64,000 bases of DNA from Macquaria australasica (Eukaryota; Chordata; Actinopteri; Centrarchiformes; Percichthyidae), in NCBI GenBank assembly GCA_005408345.1, contig SEMN01000926.1:86021-150020 (forward strand), in the 5' to 3' direction. The notes beneath the pieces are model-generated. The model worked only from the letters and a program-made list of their open reading frames with translations, ran no database searches and was not told the origin of the DNA. Within the stretch, counting starts at the first letter, position 1; each line of letters begins with the position of its first letter. The position numbers were made by a program, and so were the translations under genes. Of this stretch, positions 1-13,200 are shown piece by piece.

Positions 1-621
1 AAGGACACTATCATAAGGTGGGGTCTGCATTATAAAGTAATTTTGTGGCCCTGTCTTAAAAGCTAATTCTTTATTATTTTAGTTTATATTGTGCTCACTT
101 GGTGGATATTTCTAAATGTTTGTGAAGGAGGGACCAGAGGGGCCCAACAGCAAATCTTTTGGCCTAGAGCCTCATAACAGGTTAATCGGGTCAAGGCTTT
201 ACCACACAAAGAAGAAGCCATTTAGGCAACTGACATAATGTGTTAATAAATTTTCATACAAAAATATTTGGAATTTAAATCTTAAAAAGCATTGAAATTA
301 GTTTCTTCAGGAAAAAGGCCTTAGAATGTATTAGAAAGTCTTAAATCTTGTGTCTTGCCTGCTGTATGCAGTATGTTATAACATGTTTCTGTATGTGATA
401 ACAGCTGTCAGGAGACATTACACACTAATTGTTCATTGTGACAGTGGATTGTGCTGCAGAAGGCTGTTCAACCCTTTTTAGTGGAGTTTCAGTGAGAACC
501 ATCAGACCTGCAGCAAACACTGTCACTACTGCAGCTGCAGCAGCTAGGAAGCTCATCGTCTCATAATGGACAAGTGTTGATTTTAGCAAAAACATAATGA
601 ATTCATTTTTCATTGGTTAAT
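1..621. other. Unannotated AT-rich sequence
   Basis: I see no gene or recognisable repeat here. A 62-codon minus-strand ORF (425-613) has a hydrophobic stretch. It has no splice or promoter context and is within the length expected by chance. Confidence 0.5.
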
Positions 622-663
622 GCATCCATCCATTTTCTGTCACGTATCCAGGTCCAGGTCGCA
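622..663 (-). repeat. RTE/Rex3-like LINE 3' terminal fragment
   Basis: The plus strand reads catccatccattttctg followed by a 'tatccaggtccaggtcgc' type sequence. This is the reverse complement of the GATG-repeat-bearing 3' end that I recognise from fish RTE-clade (Rex3-like) LINEs. Only about 40 bases survive, which fits extreme 5' truncation. A larger piece of the same kind of element lies at 55.3-55.6 kb in the same orientation. The family is assigned from memory of the consensus, not from a search. Confidence 0.5.
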
Positions 664-2763
664 TTCATTTGATTAATTATATCAATAGGAATTATTGTTA
701 CATACTGCTGGAGTACTAAGAAAAATATCACGTTATAATAAATAACCCTACTGTTTTTCCATCATACTTTGATACTTTGGCCAGTATGAATGTGATGAGC
801 TGCTCACGAGCGCGCCCGAGCATGCCGATGCCTTCGCCTGGCTACAATCACCGCTGCCGTGATCACTGGAAAGTCTGGGCGTGAACCCCCTTATAAATGC
901 GCTTCAGTTACCACCAACTCTATGAAGACGCTAATAATTTTGACTCTAACTGCATGTGGCTATTAGCCCTGGTGTTTGTGAATTGGTGTTTTTGCAATGA
1001 CTCATTTGCATAGAAAGATGCCAATTTTGTGCCAAATGTATGTATATTCTACCTAATTTAAATACCTGCAAATAGCACTGGAGCACCGAGAAGCTATTTT
1101 CTTGGCAACGCAGTTAGGGGTGCATTTCACCCTTTATGGGTGCTTTGAGAATTACACTGTTGCTTTTTGTCTTATTTGTGCAAGTTTAGCGGCCGCGAAA
1201 GCCGTGCAATCCTTTTGTGACTTCGCCTCTGAGTCTTAATTCTTTTTTTTATACGGTGCATCTTAGTAAGATAAGAGAAACAGAAAAAGGTCATTTCCAG
1301 GTACAAAGAAGAAAGCCCAGCGTGACATTTGCTCACTATCTGTCACATCATGGTAAAATTAGCTTGCACCCATTGAACCTGATTAGGAGAAAGTGGATAT
1401 AAAACATGGCTAGCTGAATGAATGTATTCACAAGGATAAGTGTTGTTATCTCCTCAGCACACTAACGGTATAAAACAGCATTCAAGTTTTAGGGCAGTCT
1501 GGACTTACCGGCTGACCTGGAAACAGTGACTTAATGTTCAAGGCCACAGGATCCCATGACTTTGCAGATGGCGGTTTTGGTGGAGGAAGTTCACATCTTT
1601 GTTTTTTGTTTGCCTTTCCATTCGGACCCCACAAATCAGTCATGTGCTCCCAGAAGCTCTTTAAAAACCTCAACGCTACGTACACAATCGTCTGCCTCCA
1701 CCCTGCAGGACAATGCCTGGCATTGTTTGGATGTTATTCCAGAAAGACCTTGGTAGACAAAGAAACATCCATTTACAGGAGAGGAAATCATTAACAGATT
1801 ACACTTGTTATTGCTTTTTAATGAAGGATTACACAATAGAGCACCATCAGTGTTTGTCTTTATTTTTAAATAGCAAGCCTAAATTACACTGGGCAGCTAC
1901 AGCATGTCTGCTGCTGATTATGCAGAGTGTGCATCAACAGTATTCCAACCTACCAGTCCTGTATACGTGTACTGTACAAATTTAGCTCCAATATCTTATT
2001 TTATCAGGAGTTATGTTCAGCATTTTTCCTCTTCGACCAATTTATGCATGTATTGATTTCTCTTGGAGCCTTGACACAGCCCATAATGAGTATCAGTGCC
2101 CAGTCTGAGCCACATTATGTTAAATGGTGCTGCTATACTATACTATTGATGATGTCTCAACAAACTCACTGGCCTGTCATGAGTTTTCGTTCTTGGCATT
2201 TTATGGTTCAGTAAAAGCAGTCAGCAGTTTTGAAATGTAAGGAGGAAGCGTGTTCGTTGCTGCACCATCCACTATCCTGCCATCCACTGCAGAGAGCTGC
2301 CATCACATTTGTTTTTGAAGTTTTACATCAGTGTAGCTGCAGTCAGGGCTGATAGAAATATGGACCAGTCCAAGTCGTACCCCCCCCCCGGTCATACTGT
2401 ACACCTATTTAACATTATATATATACAAAAATCAATTTCCTTGTATTCTTATATCAAAATCCAATCATGTTTTCTTCCTGTAAAACAAAATATGACGTGT
2501 GCTTACATAAGCTTGAACCAACCAATTTCAACCAATAATATCATGACATCCACCCATCAATCAATCTAAGATTCATAGCTAGCAACAGCGTGGTACGTTC
2601 AAATCACATTCCCCCCAACGTTATGTCCCGCCTGCCTATCCTGTTTCACTCAGAACTACGTCACAATACGGGAGCTAGATACTCTCAAAATGCCCTCTCC
2701 ACACTGCCATAAATAAAATTCTGGTGAAGAAATATTGCATCCTTTTATTTATTTTTAGTTAAG
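664..2763. other. Unannotated sequence, no supported gene
   Basis: Several ORFs of 60-95 codons overlap one another on both strands between 1.2 and 2.6 kb. None shows a domain, signal peptide or consistent splice sites, so I treat them as chance. The 780-1210 part is richer in GC and CpG than its surroundings and contains a NotI-type octamer near 1190. It could be a decayed repeat, but I cannot name it. A 10-base C run lies at 2380-2389. Confidence 0.45.
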
Positions 2764-2787
2764 TTTTTTTTTTTTTTTTTTTTTTTT
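2764..2787. repeat. Poly(T) tract, 24 bases
   Basis: An uninterrupted run of 24 T. It could be the poly(A) tail of a minus-strand retroposed sequence or a simple mononucleotide repeat. I see no obvious retrogene on the adjoining side. Confidence 0.9.
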
Positions 2788-5700
2788 GTAAATTACAAAA
2801 AGAGAACAACAAACAGACGGCTAGCAAATCTCCAAAACCACACTGGGCTGTGCTGTGTATTAGCTGCTCCAACAATGAACTTTGGGAGGAAAAAAAAAAC
2901 TAGCCATGATGGCTGCCTGCAGTGTTCCGTGGCTGGCCTGCAGATCTTTTGCTAGCGGGGTACTCTCTGCTTCCTGGCAGAAATTTTATGTTTTTCAGAT
3001 GTTTTATTAAATGATGATTACAACGAAAGAAATCATGAATTACTAGCAAGTAAGGTTGTCTATAGGGTTCAGTACATAAAAATAAGCTGCACCTTTACCA
3101 GCTGCAACATCAAAATGATGTACACATTAAAACATCAATGCTTGTACTTTTGTACTTCTACGTAAGCAGAATTTTGAATGCATGACATTTACTGTAACAG
3201 AGTATTTCTACATGGTGGAATGTGCTTGTATGTGAAATTGATGTGTTTATATGTAATGTCTTCTGCACATGTGAAATATTTAAAAATAGCATGTTCTATA
3301 TTATATGAATTTAGCACATGTAAACTGGTGCTGCAAATGTAATTCACATGTGACATGCATGTGCTTTTTTTCTTATAATAAATATACAATATTGAGTCTA
3401 AAAATGTGGAATCAGGCTTTAAATTACCCACCATAGTGGATTGATGGTGGGTAACCCCCCCACAATGCTAAAGTCTACAAATCCCCCCCAAAAATACCCA
3501 GGCCATGAATTGGATGGTATGTACGGCCTTGGCTGCAGTAAAGTAACAAATGAGATCTTTGTATTTATGGGCACATTTGCTATCATTGTTCACAGCACAG
3601 TAAATATTTTACCGTTCAAATTTTGGGAGGCATCGTATTGTTGTTGAATTATCATCCTGCAGCTGTTTTGACATCCATCCTCCACTAAATTTGCCAACCT
3701 TCCCCCTCACACCTGACACAGCTGTCTTTTTACATGTCAGGTTGATTCCTTATGTGTCTCCTGTGCAGAACAGAGCCGCATCAGATCTGCAGTGTAAAGT
3801 ATGAAGCATGAGAGGAGACAGAGCTTTCTTTATTTAACATTCCTTTTCTCATGTTCCCTTCATTGCTTCCAACTTCCCGCTGCTTTCTGTGAAAATGGGC
3901 AAAATCAATTGTTTCCAGTCAAGTTGGTTAAACGGGGTGTATCGTGCTAGAACAGAGTTTTGGCAGATGACACAGATTTAGCCTTGGCGCCCCTGCATCA
4001 TTTCCTTCCCCCTCTGTCCTGACACTGCTGCTGAATGACAATAGGACCGGAGGCATCTCGGCGCTCATTGCTGCCATGCCTGAATAACGACATACAGGAA
4101 GATGGAACGCCTCTCTGGGCGTCTTGATGCGTTTTCATCCAGGTGTCCCCCAAAAACAATCAGCAAGGGCGCAGAGTAGAGAGGTGACACGTGCCTATAC
4201 CCCCCCCCCCAGGGTTGGAATTTGCATGGAGATAATGTCTTTTTCTCAATGCATCAATCGCACAGCAGCTGGAAAGACTAGCGTGGATTTTAGCTGCTAG
4301 AGGTATATTTGTGAAAGGCTAGGAGTGTGACAGAGGATAGTGATGTCTTTAAATCTCACAGCATGAGAGATTACGAGCTGAAAACACTTGATTTGATTGC
4401 GAGCAAAAAGATCTTGTCTTGCTGTAGTAGCTATGAAACTTGTGATTCTCTTACTGAATCTTGAGTTGTTACTGAAAGGTACGACTACTACTTTATCCAT
4501 TACCTGACTGATTCTTTAAAGTGGCTATAAATTATATTTTTATACTAACAATGTATCAGATGACAATGTGACAATGTGAAAGGGGTTTCTTGTGGAATTA
4601 TCACTCAAATCTGCAGTTCCCCTCGGCTTTACAGGGCGTTATAGAGACTTTCAGCTCATTTTTTATCTGTCCAGCCTGCAATTTTACTGTTTGGGTTCAC
4701 TCTCTGTTTTCAGAAAAAAAAGCTCTAAAAAACCCATTGTACACTACCTGGTCAGCAGCAAACAGCAGACAGACACAGTTGTTCAGACTGCAGGCAAACC
4801 AGATTTGTTCTCAAATCAGATCTTTAAGAAAGACTATCCGCACTGTTATTAACTACATACGCTGGTGATGCAGCTTTCCAACGAGTGAGCATCAGAAATG
4901 ATCCATCATCTCGCCCTCCAAACAATCGTACTGTTCAAGTCGCGATGCAGAACTCCTCCGTCACACCGGACAAACTCAGTGACACAGGAGGCTGGTATAC
5001 AGTCGCTCTGATGCACTTCTGACACTCTGGATTTGACGTCATCGTTGTGTGTCACATTGCGAGTGACGCAAAAGACACTTTGAAATCTAATTTGAGCGGC
5101 CAGAGTGCCCCGACTGAGACGCATCTGTAGAAATCCAATTGGAATCGCATTTCAAACCACCTCTAAATGTGGTTGTGGATCAGATTAGCAAAAATCATAT
5201 TTCATGTGTTTTTTTGCTGTCCAGACTTTATAAAATCAAACAGGATACAATCTGGATATGCCAAAAAAACGGGATTTGGGCTGGCAGTCTGAACAAGGCC
5301 TTGGAGACTAGCTGGTGAACACAGTGGAACATTTAGCAGCCTGATTTAAGAGCCTGATATTTCCCGCAGGAGTTGGCAGAGACCAAAACCAGAGCTTAAA
5401 GAGAGCATGTTGGACTTACAACATTCAACATATCAACTGGTGATATGTCAGTGTTTACAACTTGGCAACTTGCCCCAAGTGGGCAAGAATTAGCGCATTC
5501 CGAATTTCATGAAACTTTTTAATCTTCAAAAAATAAAATTACTTAGAATTAAAAAAAATCTTCTTATGTTCTGTAAAAACATGCCATTTTCTTTGACATA
5601 AATATGTGTGTCTAGAACATGAAGGTTATAAACATCAATATGAATGTAAAAACAAGCTGGTAACAGCCAGTGTGTCCTGGATCAGTGCTTATGATATTGT

Positions 5701-7300
5701 GGATTGGCCACAGCTATTAATTAGATACTGATTCATTAGTGGAAGTCAAACACTGGCTGATACATTTAAACTAAACTTAATTTAAACTAATCTTTATTAT
5801 CCATTCTAATTATGCTTAAGCCTAAAAATCAAAACGCTGATGGTAGATCAATGTTGATCAGTGTTAAAATGCTGCATCTGGCACGTGGAGTTCAGTTTTC
5901 TGTTCATTCAAGTCATTCAGAAAGTTCAAATATGTCCACCATCCTCTCTGTGCAGCCTCTTAACACACTTTCAGATTCTCGCAGGCATGAGACGAGCTGA
6001 GATCAGCTGATAAATATCTAAATTTGGACCTCCTGCTTCACTACTGCCATCACTCTCCCTCTCAATACTGCACTAATAAATCAGTCATCCACTGATATGC
6101 ATCTCTCCTCAGACCTCAGACCAGTCCAATCAGCCGACTGGAGCGAGGGAGGGAGAAGGAGCAAGAGTCGGAGTCGGTCAGGTGGATACAGTGGAGCCTG
6201 TAGGGCTTGCAAGAATGTGTATGCCGCGTGTCAGTATGAAATTTTAATGATGGCGGGTGGTTGGGCATGAGTGCTGAAACGTCTGTATTAGGAGCTGCAG
6301 CGCTTGGCAGGCTGGGAGTCCTTGGAGAGACAGATGAGGAGCTCATCCAGGGAAGGAGAGCTTTGATCAGCTCCTCTTATTTCCATATCGCAATACGCCA
6401 ACTGCTCTTCCCGCTAAATGAAAGACGACATGGATTATGAGTCACTGGGCTCAAGCGGCAGAGCTGCATGCGCCTGTTTCTTGGACGAAAAATGAGAATG
6501 AGGATCTATTATGCTGTTTAGTTCATCCTGTGCCAGTGCAGCATTATTTTCACCAACATTTGCATGCCTCACCTGCACTATCTTGTTCATCCATCGGACA
6601 CTGTAGAGCCTACTTTAGCATTTGGGCCTTGAGGTAGTCATTTTACACTCTCTGAAAGATGATGTAACAGCTGGTTGTGCTATGTACAATGATCTCAATA
6701 ACTATTTTTAAATGCTAGAAAAAAGAGGCACGGATATCTATGCTTTCTTCCTTGTGGAAATGCACAACTGACATTAAAGGACCAGTTCTCGCAACCCTAG
6801 CAGTATCAAGCCACAAATATTGTTTTGGTTTCATCTGCCCAGGTTTTGAGATATCTGTATTTTCTGCTCCAATCCAATGAAAATAACTTCATTTGTGAGC
6901 AGTTTTAATGCAGTTTTCACGTGTTTCTCACGTGTTTTTTATCATTGTAAATGGAACGTGTGTGTTTTGGATTTTAGGTCAGACAAAACAAGCAATATGA
7001 AGACGTTACCTTGGGCTCTAGGAAAATGTTCTGATGTTTTATAAACTAAATGATTATTGGAATAACTATAAGTTTCATCCCTATGATACCTTGACAGTTT
7101 GCTCTGTAGATTTACAGGCACCTTGTTTTTCTTGAGCTGTGTCATTGCTGTGAGCAACACTGTGATTCTAAATATCTACATGGCTGAAAAACATTAGGGT
7201 TTTTTGTAATTAGGGTGAACTTACCCCTTGAGCTTGGATGTTTTTTTTGTTAAACACTCACTTACAGATTTTGTTACCATGTGTTCAGTGGTATCACCAA
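2788..7300. other. Unannotated mostly unique sequence
   Basis: About 4.5 kb without a supported gene. There is an 11-base C run at 4200-4210. Short ORFs such as 4590-4868 (+) and 6116-6346 (-) have low-complexity or overlapping counterparts and no recognisable domain. The 6.1-6.4 kb part is relatively GC-rich and repeat-poor, so it could be conserved non-coding DNA. That cannot be tested from one sequence. Confidence 0.4.
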
Positions 7301-8068
7301 TCGTGTTGGGCAAGTTACTTGAATGGAATCAATTACTTTTTACTCAATGAAAAAGTAATCACATTAGTTTACTAATCAGCCAACACTTTAAAACATCATA
7401 GAGGAATCAACACTTTTTTTTTTTACATTAACTTAATGTAAATATATTGATTTGATATTGGTTTTATTGATTTCCAGTTTCCAGTTGAACTTAAAAGTTT
7501 TATTTTCTTACCACTTTAAACTTAATTCTTCTGACTTGAAGTGTTTTAACTTGAAATAATAAATGCATGTACTGCTGAGAGTTCACTAAACTTATTAAAT
7601 TTTAAAAGAAGCATGATCAGCGCAGGCTCCCCAGCATGCATTGTTTGAGAGTTAAAACTTTCCAGAGACGCTTCTTTTTGTAGTTTAAAGAAAACATATA
7701 TGATGCAAATTATGTGTCTTTAACATATATATTAAGCTATGTCATGGTTGTTTTTCATAACAATAAAAGCAGTGCAAACTATGATGAAGATTAGTATCAA
7801 ATGCAGTCCCTACCCAATAAGTACACTTATAATTTAACAAGTTATTGCATGATGTTTTTGCACTGACTTTGATGCAAAAGTAGTTCCAACAGCAGCCACA
7901 GGTGTAAGAAAATGTAAATGGAATGTAAATCTTACTGAAATATTTGTTTGTATGACTAAACAGTTGTTGACTGAACATGTATTGAACTTGTTTTCTCAAG
8001 TTCAGTGAACGTAACTCAATTGTTTTACATTTTCAAAATGCATAAGACAACTTTGAACTAATTATTTG

Positions 8069-8108
8069 ACCTAAGTTCAGTTAACTCCTGAACCTAAGTT
8101 CAGTTAAC
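8069..8108. repeat. Two-copy 23-bp tandem duplication
   Basis: The 17-base string acctaagttcagttaac occurs at 8069-8085 and again at 8092-8108, giving a 23-bp period. It lies inside the hAT-like region and looks like a recent local slippage duplication. Confidence 0.85.
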
Positions 8109-8547
8109 CAGTTGCAACATCTTCAAAGACCCCCACCCTCAAACACTAGATCTTCTATATTTATCACATACAAATAGAAAACAAGACATTGTAGTTTACG
8201 AGGTAGTCAGGACAGTTAAAAGGTATTTACTGGCCATCAACAGCTAGCTTAACTGCGGTGAAGTCCCGTCTTAACAGAAGCTACAGAGTTCACGCAACCT
8301 CCAACTCTGTACAAAACACAGTGATTCCTGAATGTAGGCTAACAGTAGGAACACATATAAATAAGACAACTTTGGAGTTAAGGGAGAGCATATCCTTCCT
8401 CATTTGGTGGAACTTAGCCACCTCCCCACCCCTTCAACCCCTGCACCTTAAGCTAGCATGTCTCATACCAGTCTTTCCTCTCAACAAAGAAGCAAAACTG
8501 ATATTAATCCCCCTATCTAGCTCCACACAATTGGAGTGCAGCTTGGG

Positions 8548-8910
8548 CCGCATAATTCTGTCCGAACCCGATCCAAGTCAGAGAGAGTAATAACCGAGCC
8601 TGACCCAAACCCCACAGGCATTCTGTTTTTTTATGTCTGAACCTGACCTGAGCGAATTCGGGATGCTTCCATACCCCTGATTTCCCTGCATGGTTTTCAG
8701 CAGTTTTTTAAACTTCTATGATGACAAATTTTGTTTGACGTCCTCCATCCTTCAACAAGGCTACATGAACTTTTACTGCCTATGTAAATAACAAACCCCA
8801 GCACTGAACAGGAAGCATCATGTCAAGTATGATGTGATTGAACCCGACCCGAATCCGAACATCATTTCAATTTTTTTTGTCCGAATTCGGCCCAGGATCC
8901 ACCCTCTACC
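8548..8910. repeat. Segment with recurrent GAACCCGA / GAATTCGG motifs
   Basis: Degenerate motifs of the type ccgaacccgatcc, gaacccgacccgaatccg and cgaattcgg recur near 8560, 8650, 8840 and 8880, around an ordinary AT-rich interior. The arrangement resembles the subterminal repeats of a small DNA transposon. I cannot define its ends or name its family. Confidence 0.3.
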
Positions 8911-9022
8911 ACACAAGCCGATCCTCAAAATGTTGAAGAATCCGCATGTTTGGCCCTTTCACTACTCACTTACTGAAAAAATGCATTATATTACTGAAAC
9001 ATGTTATTAAGCCCAACACTGG

Positions 9023-11129
9023 CAATCAAATCCCAACATTTGCAACCAGCTAACTGTTCCTATTTGTCTCTATAACAAAATGAAAAGTGTTTCTTTAACC
9101 AAGGAACCTGACTCTGATGGGTTTGACATAAGAAACGTACTGGAAGTTAAAGACAGCATGACCTAAGAACCAAACTCAGAACACTATTTAACGTCATCTG
9201 CTGCATTTTTAAAAATAACCTTCTTCTCCCCTATATGTGTACCACTGTATCCACAGTGTATATGGAGTACTTTGGTGTTTATACTGTATGCAGTGTGCGC
9301 TCCTGCTTGTACAGTGTGCTTGTCTGCTTCTTTAGTGCAGCAAACTCTATGTTTGATGAATGGAGCTCTTTTCTCTCTGCTGTGTTATATGTTAATCTCC
9401 TTCCCACTGCCTGGTTGTTGTTTTTTTTTTTTCGCTTTGGCGCTGAACTGATGCGCTATTCCTCAGGGCTCCAGCACGCATTGTGTGCTTCTGGCATTGG
9501 AGGATCGTGGAAAAAACAAAACATAAAAGAAGGGAAAGAGGGGGACGAGGTGGTAGGCAGGGAGACAGAGAGTGTGGTGACAGCTGTACGACCCCCAGCT
9601 TTTTGCAGGAGCTGCAGTTAAGTGGAGATGTTTCCAAAAGCCCTATTTCTCCATCTTTGATCATGGTTATTACTCCTGTGAGCGCGATGTTAATCTGCAT
9701 CACTTAATGTTCCTTTTGTCTCCTAATAGAATCAGATGGGATGGAGTTGTCTTGGTTTCTAATTTGTCCACGCTCTGACACCTTCAAAGGATTTTTTTCC
9801 ATCACAGTTATGCCACATCACAGCATCTCTCAACCCCCCCCCCATCCTCTCAAACACAAACTCCGCCCGCCCCACTTGGCCCAGTTTTTGCTGCATATCT
9901 AATCCATTACACTGTGGTGTTTGTTTGTTTGGCCTATAATGATGGCCAAGATGATCACCAAATGAAGTGTGCTGTCTAGTCAGTGTGAGTCACTCGCTGA
10001 CAGAATAAAGGGATTTACAGGGGCTTTGCTGGATGTTTTCAACTCATAAATCAAGCATGAAAATGAGTCAACAAACTCCACTTGTAAAAAATAAAAAGAT
10101 ATGAAATTACCATAAAATGACAAAAAAATATTCTAATGAGTTCTCTGGACACTGCATATCCTGCAGATATTTACTTTAAATGTGTGACATCTGTGTAAAT
10201 GTGAGCAGAGTGTGTTCATGTACTCATGCAGATTATTTGGAAGCGTTTCATTTGACTTGACTGATATGCTGAATGGCACATACTATACACGATTAGCACA
10301 ACACAAGACAAAACCAGCGGCTAATGTCATTACTGTGTGACGTTGATGATCAGTAATCTTAAAGTCTTAAAGTCTTTGACATAAATTCAACCATTAACCT
10401 TTTGCAACAAAGAATTCCCTTTGATTTCAGTGATTTTGTACAGTGTGGAAATGACAGAACATGCTCAGTATCTTTTTGCTCTTAGTGAGATCTTTTTTCA
10501 GCTTCTTTAGTCTCACAACATTTAGTTTTTAAAAAACCTGCCAAGTATTCTTGTTTTGAAGTCGACCTTGACTTGGCTTGGATGCAAATATAATTTCAAC
10601 AATGTTTCAGTCGTGACTACAGCAATATCCAACAACTGCAGTGATTAATCTGATTTTTTTGGAAAAGATGTACTGATTATTGCCATTGATTCCTTAGACT
10701 AAGATTCCACTGATGATAAACAATCTTTCATATCTCCCTGTTACTCAAACTGTAGTGTTCTCTCCATTCTTTACAAGGGAATGAAAACCTAAACCCTGCA
10801 GTTATGTCCTCAAAAATACATTTACAAATTTCCACTTAGCCCAAGACTTTATAAATCTAATTCATAAATGTACAGAAGCGCATGGAAAATAAGGAAAATG
10901 ACTGGAGAAAAGCTACAAAAAGACGTGGAGCTCCTCTTAAGTTCTGAGTCCGAGGCCGAGCTGTCCCACAAACATGTGCATATGTTGCTAGCTTCCTTTA
11001 GCTAATGTCTGTACAGTCCTGTCTGGACTGCTCAAATTGTGTGAATAAAGTGAGGTGAAAATTGGCTTTGCATTCTGTTTGGACACACTTACACAGACAC
11101 TAGCGTCTCTGTGAGATCACTGTTAGGCA
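9023..11129. other. Unannotated sequence
   Basis: No gene is supported. The 128-codon plus ORF at 9235-9621 overlaps a 103-codon minus ORF, and its codon use and residues look random. A run of ten C lies at 9834-9843. Nothing else stands out. Confidence 0.45.
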
Positions 11130-11270
11130 CAGCGGTGCTTCGAGCTAAATGCTGCCGGCAGCATGCTAACATGCCTACTGTACGATGACAATGTTCGGCT
11201 GTTATGTTTACTGTGTTCACCATCTTTGTTAGCGTGTTAGCATGCTAGTTGGCCAACCAACAGACATCCT
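11130..11270. repeat. Dispersed fish repeat, 'gcatgctaacatg' type
   Basis: Runs such as ctgccggcagcatgctaac and gttagcgtgttagcatgct flank a 'ttactgtgttcaccatc' core. I recognise this arrangement as one end of an abundant percomorph dispersed repeat. Its other portion, with 'gacattcatg..gaggatgaat' units, appears at 14.95, 35.8 and 51.5 kb. No coding capacity is visible. Confidence 0.5.
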
Positions 11271-11959
11271 ACATAGTGGCGAGAGAGTAATTACACAAAC
11301 ACTGTCAACGCCTACTCATGACGTATGCCTACAGGGGAGCTCGCTCAAATTTCCACAGTTCCAAGACAATTGACAAAGACAAACTTGAGTACTGCCCTCA
11401 CCGTTTGGTCACTCTACATATTGTAAGCTGTCAAACTCACTGCTCATTCTCTGCTAGCCCAAAGACACAAGACTGACTTTTCCATTGGGAGTCCAAACAA
11501 GGCTGATGTTTTCCCAGCAGCAAAAACTGATGAGATGCTGTGTGACAGGAAGTGGCTGCTCATAATCCTGTTCTGACACTTTCCTCTGTGGACTAGAAAC
11601 TACGATATAGAAGAAAAAAGAACTCCCAAAAGGCATATTATAATTAAAAAGTCTCTGTTAGCTCATAGCCTGATTAAATGTGACCCTACGTGCACTGTGA
11701 AGCTGTGAGCATCAGAAAGACTTACATAGTTCATAAAATGTAAATGAAAACTTTACTTGTGAGACATTTTATCACATGACAGACAGTTTCAGGTATGTTG
11801 GAAGTATATTTGGTAATGTATGCTTGACATTGTGTTGGTTGTCACCTTGGTGAAAAGTGAATTGTATAAATTTGCAAAATGTTCTATGGAACATTTGTAC
11901 ATGTATTGGCCTGAACACTTGAAATAAAGGCAGTAAGAACCATGTAACAGATTCAGGGT

Positions 11960-12105
11960 TGCATTTCTCCAGAGCAGATAGATAGATAACTTAGTAATCC
12001 CCGGACGGGAAACTAGTTTGGTCACCCATGCACAATAGCAAAAGATACTCAAGTCAGACAGCATATGAAAGACATAATGCCATATAAGCAATAGTAAGAT
12101 ACAAA
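11960..12105 (-). repeat. LINE 3' tail relic (minus strand)
   Basis: The plus strand has gatagatagata followed by acttagtaatccccggac and gggaaactagtttgg. Reversed, this reads as a 'fixed 3' UTR, AATAAAG-like, (TATC)n' tail common to several fish non-LTR retrotransposons. A related tail, in better condition, ends the LINE at 21.0 kb. Only the end of the element is present. Confidence 0.5.
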
Positions 12106-12382
12106 CTAACACATATGTTCCAAGAGGACATTAGTGTAGCTCAGGGGCCAGCCTAGCCAGTAAATTTGAAACAATATAGTATTAAAGTGGCAATAGACAA
12201 CTTTCCTCCCCATTGTGTTTTCAAGTGGTATTATTGTTGGCGCCGCTGACGTAAAGACAACCGGTTTGCTTTCCGTTTTCCTCAGAGCCTAGCAACTACC
12301 AACAACACAGGACACACTGCATTTGTTTCCAAATTTCCATGAAGAAATGATCAACACTACTTTGGAAATAAGAGAGAGGTTA

Positions 12383-12737
12383 CTTAGTGTTGTTTCCGTT
12401 GGTGTTAACATCAATGCCATTACCATATCTATGCTGTATTGTGCTGCTGTATGTTCTCTTTCCTCCTGCTCTCTCTCTCCCGCTCCCCCCCTTCCCCCTT
12501 CAACCCAACCGGTCGAGGCAGATGACCGCCCACCTTGAGCCTGGTTCTGCTCGAGGTTTCTACCTGTTAAAAGGGAGTTTTTCCTTGCCACTGTCGCATA
12601 GTGCTTGCTCATGGTGGGAACTGTTGGGTCTCTGTAAATATAAAGAGTCGGTCTAGACCTGCTCTATTCGAAAAAGTGCCCTGAGATAACTTTGTTATGA
12701 TATGGCGCTATATAAATAAAACTGAATTGAATTGAAA
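12383..12737 (+). mobile_element. L2-clade LINE 3' UTR, 5'-truncated copy
   Basis: This matches, in reverse complement and nearly base for base, the 3' UTR of the minus-strand L2 LINE at 61.8-62.1 kb. Shared pieces include cgaggtttctacctgttaaa, agagtcggtctagacctgct and the terminal gcgctatataaataaaactg followed by an (ATTGA)n tail. Only 3' UTR is present, as expected for target-primed reverse transcription with early termination. The overlapping short ORFs here are non-coding. Confidence 0.85.
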
Positions 12738-12800
12738 GAAGCATGTTCACAGAAGAGGTAAAGTGATTGTCAGAATTTTATAAGAGTAATAACAACCCAA

Positions 12801-12846
12801 TATGATATGGCGCTATATAAATAAAACTGAATTGAATTGAATTGAA
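12801..12846 (+). mobile_element. Second L2 LINE tail, 46 bp
   Basis: The last ~46 bases of the same L2 3' end (tatgatatggcgctatataa and the ATTGA repeats) recur 64 bases after the first copy. It is either an extremely truncated second insertion or a local duplication of the first tail. Confidence 0.8.
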
Positions 12847-13200
12847 CATAGTTTGAGTGTTGCTTTGTGCAAACAAGTAACTACCACTAGCAACCTGGCT
12901 ACTGTCCAAAGCAAGTAAATATCCGTAAGAATCCCAGTTTGAGAAACTAGAAACCCAGATCTCAGTGCCATGATGGAGGCAGAGTAAAACACCTGGTAGT
13001 ATGAGAATATGAGAATGCCAGTTAAAAGTTGGTTTGGAACACTCTCAAGTCCCGGAGCTCTCTCCATTGAATGAATGCCTCCTCCGTCAACGGGGCTCTT
13101 TATCTTTTGCCTGGTAGTTTCCACAGTTATTCCGGCTGTTCCACCATCCGCCATTTCCGCTAGGATAGCTACTGTGAATAGCATAGAAATATGTCAGGAA

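Larger units (their letters stand above)
7301..9022. mobile_element. Decayed hAT-like DNA transposon (probable)
   Basis: The left end begins tcgtgttgggcaagttactt. The right end ends gcccaacactgg, whose reverse complement is ccagtgttgggc, so about 10 terminal bases pair as an imperfect inverted repeat. The motif GTGTTGGGCAAGTTACTT is one I recognise at the ends of abundant fish hAT elements. The 8-base flanks (7293-7300 and 9023-9030) do not match, so a target duplication is not supported. The interior is AT-rich non-coding DNA plus a segment with GAACCCGA-like motifs (8.55-8.9 kb), probably composite. No transposase frame is recognisable. Confidence 0.35.
12180..13200. repeat. Old dispersed repeat interrupted by L2 tails
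   Basis: Non-coding sequence beginning near taaagtggcaatagacaact and continuing after the inserted LINE tails with a 'gagtgttgctttgtgcaaac .. ctagcaacctggctactg' section. I recognise both flanks as parts of one common percomorph repeat. That recognition is why I read the L2 tails at 12383-12737 and 12801-12846 as secondary insertions. The ORFs at 12813-13184 (-) and 13075-13341 (+) run through it and look like chance frames. Confidence 0.4.

Noticed and set aside
7293..9030. 8-bp target duplication for the hAT-like element
   Set aside because: ATCACCAA and CAATCAAA do not match beyond chance, so only the inverted ends support the call.
9235..9707. Overlapping 128- and 103-codon ORFs
   Set aside because: They mirror each other on opposite strands, are low in structure and lack splice signals.
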